A stretch of DNA of 64,000 nt from Alphaproteobacteria bacterium (GTDB lineage Bacteria > Pseudomonadota > Alphaproteobacteria > Rhizobiales > Xanthobacteraceae), in the NCBI GenBank assembly GCA_037200445.1, contig JBBCGH010000001.1, positions 3,782,001-3,846,000 on the forward strand. Direction: 5' to 3'. Numbering within the stretch: the first letter of the stretch is position 1; the number at the start of each line of letters is the position of its first letter. Below, piece by piece: positions 34,734-46,589 of this stretch. The notes beneath the pieces are model-generated. The model made no database searches. It worked only from the letters and a program-made list of their open reading frames with translations, and had not been told where the DNA came from. The position numbers and the translations under genes are program-made.

Positions 34734-36948
34734 CTAGTTTGCGGCGGCCGCCATATAGCCAGGCAGCCAGCCCTCATGCCGCTCGCGCAAGGTGTCTAGC
34801 AGAATCGGCCGCTCGCCGGGAAGCAGGATGGCGTTGCCATGGGTCATGCCGATGCGCCGCACCGGGACGCCGGCCGTTCTGGCGCGTCCCGCCAAATCGT
34901 CAAACCGCTCCGGCCTGATCGTCACCACATAACGCGCCTGGTCCTCGCCGAACCAGAAGCCGTGCTCGGTCAGGAACGCTGGCGGCCCATACACTTTGGC
35001 GCCGATCCCCGAGGCGAGCGCCATCTCGGCGACCGCGACCAAGAGGCCGCCGTCGGACAGGTCATGCACCGTGGTGACGAAGCTCTCCGCGATCAGCCCC
35101 GCGCACGAAATCGCCGGAGCGCCGTTCGGCCATCAGGTCGACCGGGGGCGGCGCTCCCTCCTCGCGTCGGCAGATCTCGCGCAGATAAAGCGACTGGCCG
35201 ATCCAGCCTTTCGTTTCGCCGAGCAGCACGATCAGCTCATCGGCGGCCTTGAAGGCGATGCTGGCGGACTTTGCGAAGTCCTCGATCAGGCCGACACCTC
35301 CGATGGTCGGCGTCGGCAGGATCGCGCGGCCATTCGTCTCGTTGTAGAGCGAGACGTTGCCGGACACGATCGGGAATTCGAGCGCCTTGCAGGCCGCCGC
35401 GATCCCCTGAATGCAGCCGACCAATTGCCCCATGATCTCGGGCCGCTCCGGATTGCCGAAGTTGAGGTTGTCGGTGAGCGCCATCGGTTTCGCGCCGACC
35501 GCCGACAGGTTGCGCCAGGCTTCCGCCACCGCCTGCTTGCCGCCTTCGAACGGATCGGCCTCGCAATAGCGCGGCGTGACATCGGCGGTGAGCGCGAGGC
35601 CTTTCGGGCCCTCCTTCACCCGCACCACGGCCGAATCGCCACCCGGGCGCTGCACCGTGTTGCCGAGAATCAGGTGATCGTATTGCTCCCAAACCCAGCG
35701 TTTTGAACACAGGTCCGGCGAAGCCAGCAGCTTCTGCAACGCTTCGCCGTGCGGGATCGGCGCTTCGATCGACACTGGATCGATCACCGGAAGTCGGGGC
35801 GAAGCCGTATGCGGCCGGTCATAGACCGGCGCCTCGTCGCCCAGTTCCTTGATCGGCAGGTTCGCCATTTCCTGCCCGCCGATGCGCACGACGAAACGCT
35901 TGTCCGGCGTCGTCTCGCCGACGATCGCGAAATCGAGTCCCCACTTGCGGAAGATATCCTCGGCTTCCTTTTCCTTCTCCGGCTTGAGCACCATGAGCAT
36001 GCGCTCCTGGCTTTCCGAGAGCATCATCTCATAGGCGCTCATGCCCGTTTCCCGTGTCGGCACACGGTCGAGGTCGAGCACCACACCGAGGTCGCCCTTC
36101 GCGCCCATCTCGACCGCCGAGCAGGTGAGCCCCGCGGCGCCCATGTCCTGGATCGCGATGACGCAGTCCTTGGCCATGATCTCCAGGCACGCCTCGAGCA
36201 GCAGCTTCTCCGAAAACGGGTCGCCGACCTGTACGGTTGGACGCTTGCTCTCGGAGTCTTCGCCGAACTCGGCCGACGCCATGCTGGCACCGTGGATGCC
36301 GTCACGTCCGGTCTTCGAGCCGAGATAAACGATCGGCATGCCGACACCGGAGGCCGCCGCGTAGAAGATCTTGTCGGTCTCGGCGAGGCCGACCGCCATC
36401 GCGTTGACGAGATTGTTGCCGTTGTAGCGCTCGTGGAAGCGCACCGAGCCGCCGACGGTCGGCACGCCGAACGAATTGCCGTAGCCCCCGACGCCGGCGA
36501 CCACACCCGAGACGAGATGCCGCGTCTTTGGGTGCTTCGGATCGCCGAACGAGAGCGCATTGAGGCAGGCGATCGGCCGTGCGCCCATCGTGAACACGTC
36601 GCGCAGGATGCCGCCGACGCCGGTCGCGGCGCCCTGATAGGGCTCGATGTAGCTCGGGTGATTGTGGCTCTCCATCTTGAACACCACGGCGAGCCCGTCG
36701 CCGATAGAGATCACACCCGCGTTCTCGCCGGGACCCTGAATCACGTGCGCGCCGCTGGTCGGCAGCGTCCGCAGATGGATTTTTGAAGACTTGTACGAGC
36801 AGTGCTCGTTCCACATTGCCGAGAAGATGCCAAGCTCGGTGATGGTCGGCTCGCGGCCGATGAGCTTCAGGATGCGGTCGTATTCGTCGGGCTTGAGGCC
36901 GTGCTCGGCGACAAGCTCCGGGGTGATGGTCGGTTCGTTGGGGATCAC
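34734..36948 (-). CDS. purL: Phosphoribosylformylglycinamidine synthase subunit PurL, one-base frameshift as read
   Basis: This ATP-dependent amidotransferase partner converts FGAR to FGAM with PurQ and PurS. Motifs include [19 protein letters not shown] at the start and [20 protein letters not shown] near residue 135. [20 protein letters not shown] lies near residue 550. At 35097-35100 a run of four C (G on the coding strand) carries one base too many. Translation as read leaves the family sequence after DFVRG and stops at 35062. Removing one base joins [17 protein letters not shown] and gives about 737 residues ending at 34734. I chose GTG at 36948, 7 bp after the purQ stop. The gene should be essential for purine prototrophy, so a sequencing error is likely. 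Confidence 0.92.
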
Positions 36949-36955
36949 TTGCGCG

Positions 36956-37657
36956 TCACGCCGCTTGCGCGAAGTGGGCGACCAGTCCGGCGAACAACCC
37001 GCGTCCGTCGGTGCAGCCAACCGCGCTTTCGACGTGGTTCTCGGGGTGCGGCATCAGGCCGAGCACATTGAGCTTTTCGTTGAGCACGCCGGCGATCGAA
37101 TTGACCGCGCCGTTCACGTTCGATTTCGGATCGCGCTTGCCCTCCGGATCGGTGTAGCGGAACAGCACGCGCCCTTCCGCCTCGAGCCGCCCGATCGTGC
37201 CTTCGCTGGCAAAGTAGTTCCCCTCGCCATGCGCGACCGGCACGCGGATCACCTGCCCGGCGTTGTAGCCGCGCGTGAACGGCGTGTCGGACCGCTCGAT
37301 CTTCAGGTGCACGTCGCGGCAGATGAACTTGACGCTCGCGTTGCGTTGCAGGATGCCGGGCAGCAATTCGGCTTCGCACAGGATCTGAAAACCGTTGCAC
37401 ACGCCCATCACAAGGCCGCCCTTGCGGGCGTGGTTGCGCACCGCGGTCATGATCGGCGCATGGGCTGCGATCGCGCCGCAGCGCAGATAGTCGCCGTAGG
37501 AGAAGCCGCCGGGCAGCACCACGAGGTCGGTGCCGGCGGGAAGCTCGCTCTCGCCGTGCCACACCATCGCGGGCTCGCGCCCCGAGACGAGTTTCAGCGC
37601 ATGCGCCATGTCGCGTTCGCGGTTGGAACCGGGAAAGATGACGACGGCGGATTTCAT
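36956..37657 (-). CDS. purQ: Phosphoribosylformylglycinamidine synthase, glutaminase subunit PurQ
   Basis: This 233-residue class I glutamine amidotransferase supplies ammonia to PurL. The catalytic nucleophile lies in [12 protein letters not shown] near residue 87, and [16 protein letters not shown] near residue 50 is family specific. The His/Glu pair lies in [12 protein letters not shown] near the C-terminus. The ATG overlaps the purS TGA by 4 bp (ATGA). The purL GTG follows 7 bp after the stop, giving a tight purSQL operon. Confidence 0.96.
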   Translation of the reverse strand: MKSAVVIFPGSNRERDMAHALKLVSGREPAMVWHGESELPAGTDLVVLPGGFSYGDYLRCGAIAAHAPIMTAVRNHARKGGLVMGVCNGFQILCEAELLPGILQRNASVKFICRDVHLKIERSDTPFTRGYNAGQVIRVPVAHGEGNYFASEGTIGRLEAEGRVLFRYTDPEGKRDPKSNVNGAVNSIAGVLNEKLNVLGLMPHPENHVESAVGCTDGRGLFAGLVAHFAQAA

Positions 37658-37926
37658 GACGATGCCGGCTCCGCTTGCGTCGCCGCTGCGGTCACCTCGA
37701 CGCGGAAGTTCTCGATCACCGTGTTGGCGAGCAGTTTCTCGGCCGCCTCCTTCAAAGTCGCCTCGGCTTTCGCGGGGTCGCCGGCCTCGAGCTCGATGTC
37801 GAACACCTTGCCCTGGCGCACGCTGGCGACACCGGCGACGCCGAGCGATTTGAGCGCGCCCTCGATCGCCTTCCCCTGCGGGTCGAGCACGCCATTCTTC
37901 AGTGTGACGGTGACGCGGGCTTTCAT
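37654..37926 (-). CDS. purS: Phosphoribosylformylglycinamidine synthase subunit PurS
   Basis: This 90-residue small subunit bridges PurL and PurQ. Visible features are [21 protein letters not shown] and [15 protein letters not shown] near residue 43. The C-terminal [16 protein letters not shown] is characteristic. It overlaps purQ by 4 bp. The preceding gene in the operon is purC, 84 bp upstream, with a long palindrome between them. Confidence 0.95.
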   Translation of the reverse strand: MKARVTVTLKNGVLDPQGKAIEGALKSLGVAGVASVRQGKVFDIELEAGDPAKAEATLKEAAEKLLANTVIENFRVEVTAAATQAEPASS

Positions 37927-37951
37927 CGCGCTGTCTTGGATCCTCAAATGC

Positions 37952-37975
37952 CGCGGGGGCCGATCGGCCCCCGCG
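37952..37975. repeat. 24-nt perfect palindrome between purC and purS
   Basis: CGCGGGGGCCGA and its exact complement TCGGCCCCCGCG lie back to back with no loop. On the minus-strand transcript this forms a very stable hairpin 35 nt after the purC stop and 26 nt before the purS start. It has no U-tract, so it is more likely an mRNA processing or stability element than a terminator. Confidence 0.7.
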
Positions 37976-38010
37976 TAACATGGTCCATGCGGCGCCTCAA
38001 CGCCGTATCT

Positions 38011-38778
38011 TTAGCCCTTCACCAGCACCGGGCCGGTGCCCTGCGGGCGCTCGCCTTCGGCCATGATTCCCAGCCGCTTGGCGACGTCGGTGTAGGCCTC
38101 CAGCAGCCCGCCGAGGTCGCGGCGGAAGCGGTCCTTGTCGAGCTTGTCGTTGGTCTTGATATCCCAGAGCCGGCACGAATCGGGGGAGATTTCGTCCGCC
38201 ACAACGATCCGCATCATGTCGTTTTCCCACAGCCGCCCGGTCTCCATCTTGAAATCGACCAGCCGGATGCCGACCCCGAGGAAGAGCCCGGAGAGGAAGT
38301 CGTTGACGCGAATCGCGAGCGCCATGATGTCGTCGATCTCCTGCGGCGTCGCCCAGCCGAAGGCCGTGACGTGCTCCTCCGATACCATCGGATCGCCGAG
38401 CTGATCGTTCTTGTAATAGAACTCGATGATCGAGCGCGGCAGCTGCGTCCCCTCCTCGATGCCGAGGCGCTGCGACAGGGAACCGGCCGCGACGTTGCGC
38501 ACCACCACCTCAAGCGGAATGATCTCCACCTCGCGGATCAGCTGCTCGCGCATGTTGAGCCGGCGGATGAAGTGCGTCGGCACGCCGATCTCGTTGAGGT
38601 GCTGGAACACGTACTCCGAGATGCGGTTGTTGAGTACGCCCTTGCCTTCGATCACCTCATGCTTCTTGGCATTGAAGGCGGTCGCGTCGTCCTTGAAATG
38701 CTGGATCAGTGTGCCGGGCTCGGGTCCTTCGTAGAGAACCTTCGCCTTGCCTTCATAGATGCGGCGACGGCGGCTCAT
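38011..38778 (-). CDS. purC: Phosphoribosylaminoimidazole-succinocarboxamide synthase
   Basis: This 255-residue SAICAR synthetase opens with [20 protein letters not shown]. Downstream signatures are [20 protein letters not shown] near residue 82, [32 protein letters not shown] (read in parts, near residue 175) and [10 protein letters not shown]. It adds aspartate to CAIR using ATP. I chose the ATG at 38778 from family alignment. It heads the purC-purS-purQ-purL set on the minus strand. Confidence 0.97.
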   Translation of the reverse strand: MSRRRRIYEGKAKVLYEGPEPGTLIQHFKDDATAFNAKKHEVIEGKGVLNNRISEYVFQHLNEIGVPTHFIRRLNMREQLIREVEIIPLEVVVRNVAAGSLSQRLGIEEGTQLPRSIIEFYYKNDQLGDPMVSEEHVTAFGWATPQEIDDIMALAIRVNDFLSGLFLGVGIRLVDFKMETGRLWENDMMRIVVADEISPDSCRLWDIKTNDKLDKDRFRRDLGGLLEAYTDVAKRLGIMAEGERPQGTGPVLVKG

Positions 38779-39048
38779 GGGAATGTACCGTGTTTTGAGA
38801 AAATCCATCGTGTGCCGTGACTCCGTGAAACAGTCCGCGGCGGCGCGACCGGGCGGTGCGACTCAGCGAACAAGGACCTGCCCGACCGTACGGGCAACCT
38901 AGCGGATCGCAAACCTGAGCACAATCGCCGCACCCCACGCTCATACAGCGGCCAAAGTGCCGCGTTTCCGCCATGTTGATTTGTGAATTTTGTGCCGATA
39001 TGCAAGGCGGGATTTTCCTTATCCCAAGCATTGAGCGAGGGGCCTGGC

Positions 39049-39366
39049 ATGACCACCACATTCGACAAGCGCGAGGAAGGCTTCGAGAAGAAGTTCGCGC
39101 ATGATGAGGAACTGCGCTTCAAGGCGCACGCGCGGCGCAACCGCATGCTTGGCATGTGGGCAGCCGAGAAGCTCGGGCTTAGCGCCGACGCGGCGGGCGT
39201 CTACGCGAAGGACGTCGTGATGGCCGAACTTGACGGCCAGGACATCGAGAAGAAGATCCAGAACGATCTCAAGGCGAAGGGCGTCGTCGCCACCGAGCAG
39301 GAGATCCGCCGCGCCATGATCGATTTCCTGGAAAAGGCGATCGCGGACATCAAGGCGAGCGGTTGA
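39049..39366 (+). CDS. DUF1476 family protein, F1-ATPase inhibitor zeta-like
   Basis: This 105-residue all-helical protein begins MTTTFDKREEGFEKKFAHDE, with FKAHARRNRMLGMWAAEKLG near residue 24. DUF1476 proteins include the zeta subunit that inhibits the F1Fo-ATPase in Paracoccus; its N-terminal segment is the inhibitory part and is well conserved here. In other alphaproteobacteria the inhibitory force varies. It lies divergently from purC and converges with trmJ, far from any ATP synthase gene in view. Confidence 0.88.
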   Translation: MTTTFDKREEGFEKKFAHDEELRFKAHARRNRMLGMWAAEKLGLSADAAGVYAKDVVMAELDGQDIEKKIQNDLKAKGVVATEQEIRRAMIDFLEKAIADIKASG

Positions 39367-39369
39367 GGC

Positions 39370-40569
39370 TTATAGCGGCCCTGACAACGCAGCGGCAAGC
39401 GAATCGAGCAACGCGGGCAGGTCTCGCTCCAGATCAGCCTGCCTGATCGCAACCACGCGATAGCCGCGATCCTGCAGCCAGTCCTGCTTCTCGCCTCGCA
39501 ATTTCGCAGCCGCCTCGGGTTCCTCCCTTGGCACGACGTCGATCACCAGCCGCTGCTGGAACGACACGAAGTCGCTGATGTGCGGCCCGACCGGGGTCGC
39601 GCGCTTGAACAGGCCGGCGAAGCGGCGATCTTTCGTCAGCGCATCCCACAGCGCCCGCTCGGCGTCGGTCGGATTGCGGCGCAGGAATTTGGCAAGGCCG
39701 CGCACGGGCGCATCCGTGCCGCGCGATTGATCCGGATTCGACGCGAGCAGCGCGCGCAGCGCGCCGGCTTCATCGTTGTCGAGAATCCCGCCCCGCGCCG
39801 GCCCCTTGCGTCCCTCGGCGATTGACATGATGACGCCGGAGAGCGTCTGGATGTCCTGCTGTGTCGGCTGCATGCGCGAGAAGATGTTGCGCAGGTTGAT
39901 CTGCATCGTTTCGCGCTTGTCGGGCGGACGGAAGAATTCGACATTTTCCAGCTCACGTTCGAGATTGGCAAAGAACGCAAGCAGCTGCTGGCGCGGTGCG
40001 GCCTGCGATTTTTGCGGCATGCCGAACGGCAGCATCGCTCCCGATGCGAGCTTGAACCACTCGTAGGCGACGATGACCACCGCCTGCGCGAGATTGAGCG
40101 ATGCGAATGCCGGGTTCACCGGGAGCGTGATGATCTGGTCTGCGAGCGCGACCTCGTCGTTTTCCAGCCCGTTGCGCTCGCGACCGAACATCAGGCCAAT
40201 GCTTTCCCCCGCGGCGACCTTCCCGGACGCGATGCGCGCGGCCTCGACGGCATCGCACACGGGCTTTGCCTGATCGTGCGCGCGCGCCGTCGTGGCGAAC
40301 ACATAGTGCAGGTCGCCGATCGCGGCTTCGACCGAGCTGAAGACCTGCGCCTCATCGAGAATGCGATGCGCGCCCGAGGCGACCACATAGGCCCGCTCGA
40401 GCGGCCAGCCCTCGCGCGGATTGACGAGCCGCAGGCGGGTCAGTCCGAAGTTCGCCATCGCGCGCGCCGCCGCGCCGATATTGTCGGCGAGCTGCGTCTC
40501 GACCAGGATCACGCACGGTCCCGGCCGCTCAACCCAATCCTTCGTTTTGTCGGTCCCTGCGCCGGGCAT
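39370..40569 (-). CDS. trmJ: TrmJ-type tRNA 2'-O-methyltransferase fused to DUF559-like domain
   Basis: This 399-residue protein has two parts. Residues 1-250 are a SPOUT-class tRNA (cytidine/uridine-32-2'-O) methyltransferase: CVILVETQLADNIGAAARAM, MFGRERNGLENDEVALAD near residue 125, and LPVNPAFASLNLAQAV. From about residue 285 a DUF559/Vsr-like nuclease-fold domain follows: FLRRNPTDAERALWDALTKD and VGPHISDFVSFQQRLVIDV. In active DUF559 proteins an E/D-x-D-G-x-x-H and a later D/R pair complete the site. Here that segment reads VIDVVPREEPEAAAK, so catalysis is probably lost. The extra domain may bind tRNA. I chose the ATG at 40569 by family match. Confidence 0.88.
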   Translation of the reverse strand: MPGAGTDKTKDWVERPGPCVILVETQLADNIGAAARAMANFGLTRLRLVNPREGWPLERAYVVASGAHRILDEAQVFSSVEAAIGDLHYVFATTARAHDQAKPVCDAVEAARIASGKVAAGESIGLMFGRERNGLENDEVALADQIITLPVNPAFASLNLAQAVVIVAYEWFKLASGAMLPFGMPQKSQAAPRQQLLAFFANLERELENVEFFRPPDKRETMQINLRNIFSRMQPTQQDIQTLSGVIMSIAEGRKGPARGGILDNDEAGALRALLASNPDQSRGTDAPVRGLAKFLRRNPTDAERALWDALTKDRRFAGLFKRATPVGPHISDFVSFQQRLVIDVVPREEPEAAAKLRGEKQDWLQDRGYRVVAIRQADLERDLPALLDSLAAALSGPL

Positions 40570-40691
40570 GGATTTTCCTCGTCCGGATGCCCTAATACCG
40601 GCACCGTGGACAGGGTCAAACGCGCCCGAGAAATCGCCGAAAAGCCGCCTTCCGCACCCCATCCTGCGGTGCTATAGGCACGCCCGCATAA

Positions 40692-43007
<2,316 letters not shown>

Positions 43008-43027
43008 CGCAGAGTCCGGTGAACGCG

Positions 43028-43420
43028 ATGTCAGATATCCCCTCGACCGGCGCTTTCGCCATCGTCCCCAGCAATGACCTGCCAGCCGCAATCCCGTTCT
43101 GGGAGCGCATGGGCTTTGCCCGTACGGACGGGGCGGACAACTACGTGATCATGACCGGCTGGGGCTGCGAAGTTCATCTGACGCAGGCGGGAGCCGGACC
43201 GTGGCGCGTGCCGGAGGACAACAACCCGTTCGGCGTCTTCATCCGCACGCCGGACGTCGCTGCTATCGCAGCGAGAGTGGATGACCTCATCATTCGCCCT
43301 GGCGGCGTGTTGCGGCATCGCGAGTGGGGTATTTATGAGGTCGGGATTTGCGGGCCTGACGGCCTTCTCATACGCGTCGGCTGGCCTTCGCGACTGATCT
43401 CCGGTGCATCCTCCGATTAG
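43028..43420 (+). CDS. VOC/glyoxalase-like domain protein
   Basis: This 130-residue vicinal-oxygen-chelate fold protein has GAFAIVPSNDLPAAIPFWER at the start, GFARTDGADNYVIMTGWGCEVHL in two parts, and GVFIRTPDVAAIAARVDD near residue 70. It ends with WGIYEVGICGPDGLLIRVGW. Members include bleomycin-binding proteins and glyoxalases; the ligand is not evident. It follows the monomeric IDH by 20 bp and may be read from the same transcript. Its end overlaps the convergent membrane-protein gene by 4 bp. Confidence 0.8.
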   Translation: MSDIPSTGAFAIVPSNDLPAAIPFWERMGFARTDGADNYVIMTGWGCEVHLTQAGAGPWRVPEDNNPFGVFIRTPDVAAIAARVDDLIIRPGGVLRHREWGIYEVGICGPDGLLIRVGWPSRLISGASSD

Positions 43421-44022
43421 CCCACGCGCTGGCGCGCCTTTTCCCAGACCCGTAAGTCAGCCATGACTTTGATGGCCGCCGCGAGGACCAGCGCGCAAAG
43501 GACGGCCTTCGACACCGTCTCCATCGTCCCCTCGATCAGCATGGCATGAGCCACGGCTCCCACGACAATCACCACCGCGAGGGACATGTGAACGATGCGC
43601 CATGCTCGCAGTCCCAATCGCCGGCGAACTAGAGCCAAGAGCGCGACAGCAAAGATCGCCCAGATGGCAATCACACCGAAGGGGGAGAACGGCGTCGGCG
43701 ATGTGAAGGTAAGGGCGTCGATCATGTCCGGCGGACTGGTGATCCAAAGTCCCGCGACGTGGACCACCACCGCCACGACCAGTGTGCCTCCAATCCAGTG
43801 ATGGACACGCCGCCCGCGATAAGCCGAGAGTCCCGGCAAGTATCCTCCAGCCAGCAAAGGCTGAACGAGCAGGAGACCGAGTCCGATAATTCCTGCGAAG
43901 CCGGCCAGGATGTAGATCGGGCCGCGCCATGCGAGCTGCGGGCTTAGCCCTGCTAAAGCGATCGGCAGGCAAATAGCGGCTGCAAGGGCGGCCCAGATCA
44001 GGGTCGCCTTCGCCGATCTCAT
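43417..44022 (-). CDS. Ferric reductase-like transmembrane protein
   Basis: This 201-residue protein has six hydrophobic helices. Conserved His residues lie in RRVHHWIGGTLVVAVVVHVAG near residue 75 (read in parts) and in AWRIVHMSLAVVIVVGAVAHA near residue 140. The His pairs on two helices match the haem-binding layout of ferric reductase-like/MsrQ-type membrane proteins. It follows a Tat-exported small protein by 19 bp on the same strand. A role as a haem b electron carrier for that periplasmic partner is plausible but inferred. Confidence 0.75.
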   Translation of the reverse strand: MRSAKATLIWAALAAAICLPIALAGLSPQLAWRGPIYILAGFAGIIGLGLLLVQPLLAGGYLPGLSAYRGRRVHHWIGGTLVVAVVVHVAGLWITSPPDMIDALTFTSPTPFSPFGVIAIWAIFAVALLALVRRRLGLRAWRIVHMSLAVVIVVGAVAHAMLIEGTMETVSKAVLCALVLAAAIKVMADLRVWEKARQRVG

Positions 44023-44041
44023 CCTTTTGTTCCCAACCCGG

Positions 44042-44530
44042 TCAGGCCGGCTGAAGGACGAAATGCGCCTCGAGGCTGGTCTCTTTTGCACTTCGCATCA
44101 CGGGACGGAGAAAGACGGTTTTGAATTCACCGCTGTCATAGGCGAGGTGGCCATGCGGCTGGCCAAAGATCGGAATGATCTGCGGCATCTCGAGACGGAA
44201 CTTCCCGTCCTTGTCGGTGAGCGTTGCGCCATGACTCTGCGGCTCGTGCTCCTGCCCTTCGGTCGTGTGCGCCCAGATCTGGATGCGCTGCCCGGCAAGC
44301 GGAGCCCCGTCGCCTGCGCGGCGTACGGTGCCACTCATCCAGAAGCCGCCTTTGCCGATCCGATCCACGGTCGCCGCACCCTTGCGGTAGTTGTTGGCCC
44401 CGCCCGGCATCGACTCGGTCGGTGCGAGACCCTGCGCGCGCGCGGGCAACAGAAGTCCGGAAGCCCCGGTTACCAGGATGGAGCCGCCAGCCGCGAGGAG
44501 GTTGCGGCGGTTGAAGACGACGATGGTCAT
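44042..44530 (-). CDS. Tat-exported short intradiol-dioxygenase-fold protein
   Basis: This 162-residue protein starts MTIVVFNRRNLLAAGGSILV, a Tat-type leader (RRNLL). The mature part shows intradiol ring-cleavage dioxygenase-like beta structure: MSGTVRRAGDGAPLAGQRIQIW near residue 64 (in two parts), TLTDKDGKFRLEMPQI near residue 100, and GQPHGHLAY. It is far shorter than protocatechuate 3,4-dioxygenases. It lacks most of the second Tyr/His iron ligand set, so catalysis is doubtful. GGAGGG precedes the ATG. It is cotranscribed with the ferric-reductase-like gene. Confidence 0.75.
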   Translation of the reverse strand: MTIVVFNRRNLLAAGGSILVTGASGLLLPARAQGLAPTESMPGGANNYRKGAATVDRIGKGGFWMSGTVRRAGDGAPLAGQRIQIWAHTTEGQEHEPQSHGATLTDKDGKFRLEMPQIIPIFGQPHGHLAYDSGEFKTVFLRPVMRSAKETSLEAHFVLQPA

Positions 44531-44754
44531 GTCATTCCCTCCTGCGACCGGGCGAGATGCCCTGAATCTAACGCGGTTGCGATCAAATGTCAGTTGAGTG
44601 AGGCGAAGAGCGCGAGCAGGCGTAATAACAGTTCTGTGAACGCCCGACACTGAATGCTATAGACCGCGCCGCGGCTGCCGAGGCTGCGGCTTCAATGAGC
44701 ACGGGTTCCGTCGATCCGACGGCCATGCCCGCTCCCAACAGGTGGCTCGCTCAC

Positions 44755-45966
44755 ATGGCGAAGATCGAGGTTGCCAACCCGTTCGTCGAGATCGACGGCG
44801 ACGAGATGACCCGGGTCATCTGGCAGTTCATCAAGGACAAGCTGATCCACCCCTACCTGGATATCGACCTCCTCTACTTCGATCTCTCGGTCCAGAAGCG
44901 CGACGAGACCAACGACCAGATCACCATCGACGCCGCGAACAAGACCCGCGAGGTCGGTGTCGCGGTGAAGTGCGCCACCATCACGCCGGACGAAGGCCGG
45001 GTGAAGGAATTCGGCCTCAAGGAGATGTGGCGCTCGCCGAACGGCACGATCCGCAACATCCTCGGCGGCACGATCTTCCGCGAGCCGATCATCTGCCGGA
45101 ACGTGCCGCGCCTCGTGCCAGGCTGGACGCAGCCGATCGTGATCGGCCGCCACGCATACGGCGACCAGTATCGCGCGACCGACTTCAAGTTCCCGACCGC
45201 CGGCACGATCTCGATCAAGTTCACCGGCAGCGACGGCAAGGTGATCGAGCGCGAGGTGTTCAAGGCGCCCGAGAGCGGCGTTACGCTGGCAATGTATAAT
45301 CTCGATAGCTCGATCCGCGACTTCGCGCGTGCCACGTTCAACTACGCGCTCAATCGCAGCTACCCGGTCTACCTCTCCACCAAGAACACCATCCTCAAGC
45401 AGTACGACGGCCGCTTCATGGAGCTGTTTCAGGAGGTGTTCGACAAGGACTTCAAGGACAAGTTCACCGGGAAGAAGCTCACCTACGAGCATCGCCTGAT
45501 CGACGACATGGTGGCGTCCGCGCTGAAGTGGTCGGGCGGTTACGTGTGGGCCTGCAAGAATTACGATGGCGACGTCCAGTCCGACACGGTCGCGCAGGGC
45601 TTCGGATCGCTCGGCCTGATGACCTCCGTGCTGATGACGCCGGACGGCAAGGTGGTGGAAGCCGAAGCCGCGCACGGCACGGTGACCCGCCACTATCGCG
45701 AGCACCAGAAGGGCAAGGAGACTTCGACCAACTCGATGGCCTCGATCTTTGCCTGGACCCGCGGCCTCGCGCACCGCGCCAAGCTCGACGACAACGCCGA
45801 CCTCGCTACGTTTTCGGCCACGCTCGAGAAGGTCTGCGTCGACACGGTTGAGTCCGGCGACATGACCAAAGACCTCGCGCTCCTGGTCGGCCCCGAGCAG
45901 AAGTGGCTCTCGACCACGGCGTTCCTCGACAAGATCTCGGCGAATCTCGCGAAAGCGATGGCCTAG
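44755..45966 (+). CDS. icd: Dimeric NADP-dependent isocitrate dehydrogenase
   Basis: This 403-residue protein of the eukaryotic-like homodimeric NADP-IDH class begins [21 protein letters not shown]. Further features are [20 protein letters not shown] near residue 95 and [14 protein letters not shown] near residue 132. [30 protein letters not shown] (in parts) near residue 250 holds the metal Asp residues. [18 protein letters not shown] near residue 305 is the NADP loop. The frame opens 20 codons upstream at 44695, but family members start at the ATG at 44755. It is the usual TCA-cycle IDH of rhizobia. Confidence 0.96.
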   Translation: MAKIEVANPFVEIDGDEMTRVIWQFIKDKLIHPYLDIDLLYFDLSVQKRDETNDQITIDAANKTREVGVAVKCATITPDEGRVKEFGLKEMWRSPNGTIRNILGGTIFREPIICRNVPRLVPGWTQPIVIGRHAYGDQYRATDFKFPTAGTISIKFTGSDGKVIEREVFKAPESGVTLAMYNLDSSIRDFARATFNYALNRSYPVYLSTKNTILKQYDGRFMELFQEVFDKDFKDKFTGKKLTYEHRLIDDMVASALKWSGGYVWACKNYDGDVQSDTVAQGFGSLGLMTSVLMTPDGKVVEAEAAHGTVTRHYREHQKGKETSTNSMASIFAWTRGLAHRAKLDDNADLATFSATLEKVCVDTVESGDMTKDLALLVGPEQKWLSTTAFLDKISANLAKAMA

Positions 45967-46090
45967 ATCACTTCACGATCACGACCAAATGAACGGCGCA
46001 AACTCCTGCCGCGCCAATTTCGTTTGAACGGCAGTCGTCCTCAGCCGAACTAACGGACTTCCAGAGGTCATCTTTCAGGAGGAACGACTT

Positions 46091-46582
46091 ATGCGCACCA
46101 CCCTACCCTACCTGCCGCTGCTCGCGATTGCTGCTGCGTCTCCGGTGCAAGCCCAAGTCCCCGACGCCATCGCCGCCAAAGGCGAGACCGTCATCGCGAC
46201 CTGGCACGCGCAAGGCGCGCAGGTGTACGAGTGCAAGGCGGGCGCGGACGGCAAGCTCGCCTGGGCCTTCCGCGAGCCGATCGCGACGCTGCTCCTCGAT
46301 GGCAAAACCGTCGGCCGCCACTACGCGGGACCAACCTGGGAGCACATGGACGGCAGCGCCGTCGTCGCCAAGGCAGCCGGCAATGCGCCGGGCGCGACGC
46401 CGAAGGATATTCCCTGGCTCAAGCTCGAAGTGACGGCGAGCCGCGGCAGCGGCGTGCTCTCGGGGGTGACGACCGTGCAGCGCATCAACACGGTGGGCGG
46501 CCGCCATGACGGCGCCTGCGAGAAGGCGGGCGCGTTCTACAGTGCGCCCTACGCGGCGGACTACGTCTTCCTGAAGAAGTAG
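46091..46582 (+). CDS. DUF3455-like secreted protein
   Basis: This 163-residue exported protein has a signal peptide (RTTLPYLPLLAIAAASPVQA). The mature part contains ATWHAQGAQVYECKAGADGK near residue 36, GPTWEHMDGSAVVAKA near residue 80 and TTVQRINTVGG near residue 126. This resembles DUF3455, a family without an assigned function. AGGAGGAACGACTT precedes the ATG. It converges with the acetyltransferase gene, with 7 bp between the stops. Confidence 0.82.
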   Translation: MRTTLPYLPLLAIAAASPVQAQVPDAIAAKGETVIATWHAQGAQVYECKAGADGKLAWAFREPIATLLLDGKTVGRHYAGPTWEHMDGSAVVAKAAGNAPGATPKDIPWLKLEVTASRGSGVLSGVTTVQRINTVGGRHDGACEKAGAFYSAPYAADYVFLKK

Positions 46583-46589
46583 CGCCGCG

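Noticed and set aside
35062-35100. Programmed frameshift in purL
   Set aside because: No slippery heptamer, stem-loop or known PurL precedent; a one-base excess in a homopolymer is simpler.
38779-39048. Purine riboswitch upstream of purC
   Set aside because: I could not find the conserved purine aptamer core, and the gap shows no convincing paired elements.
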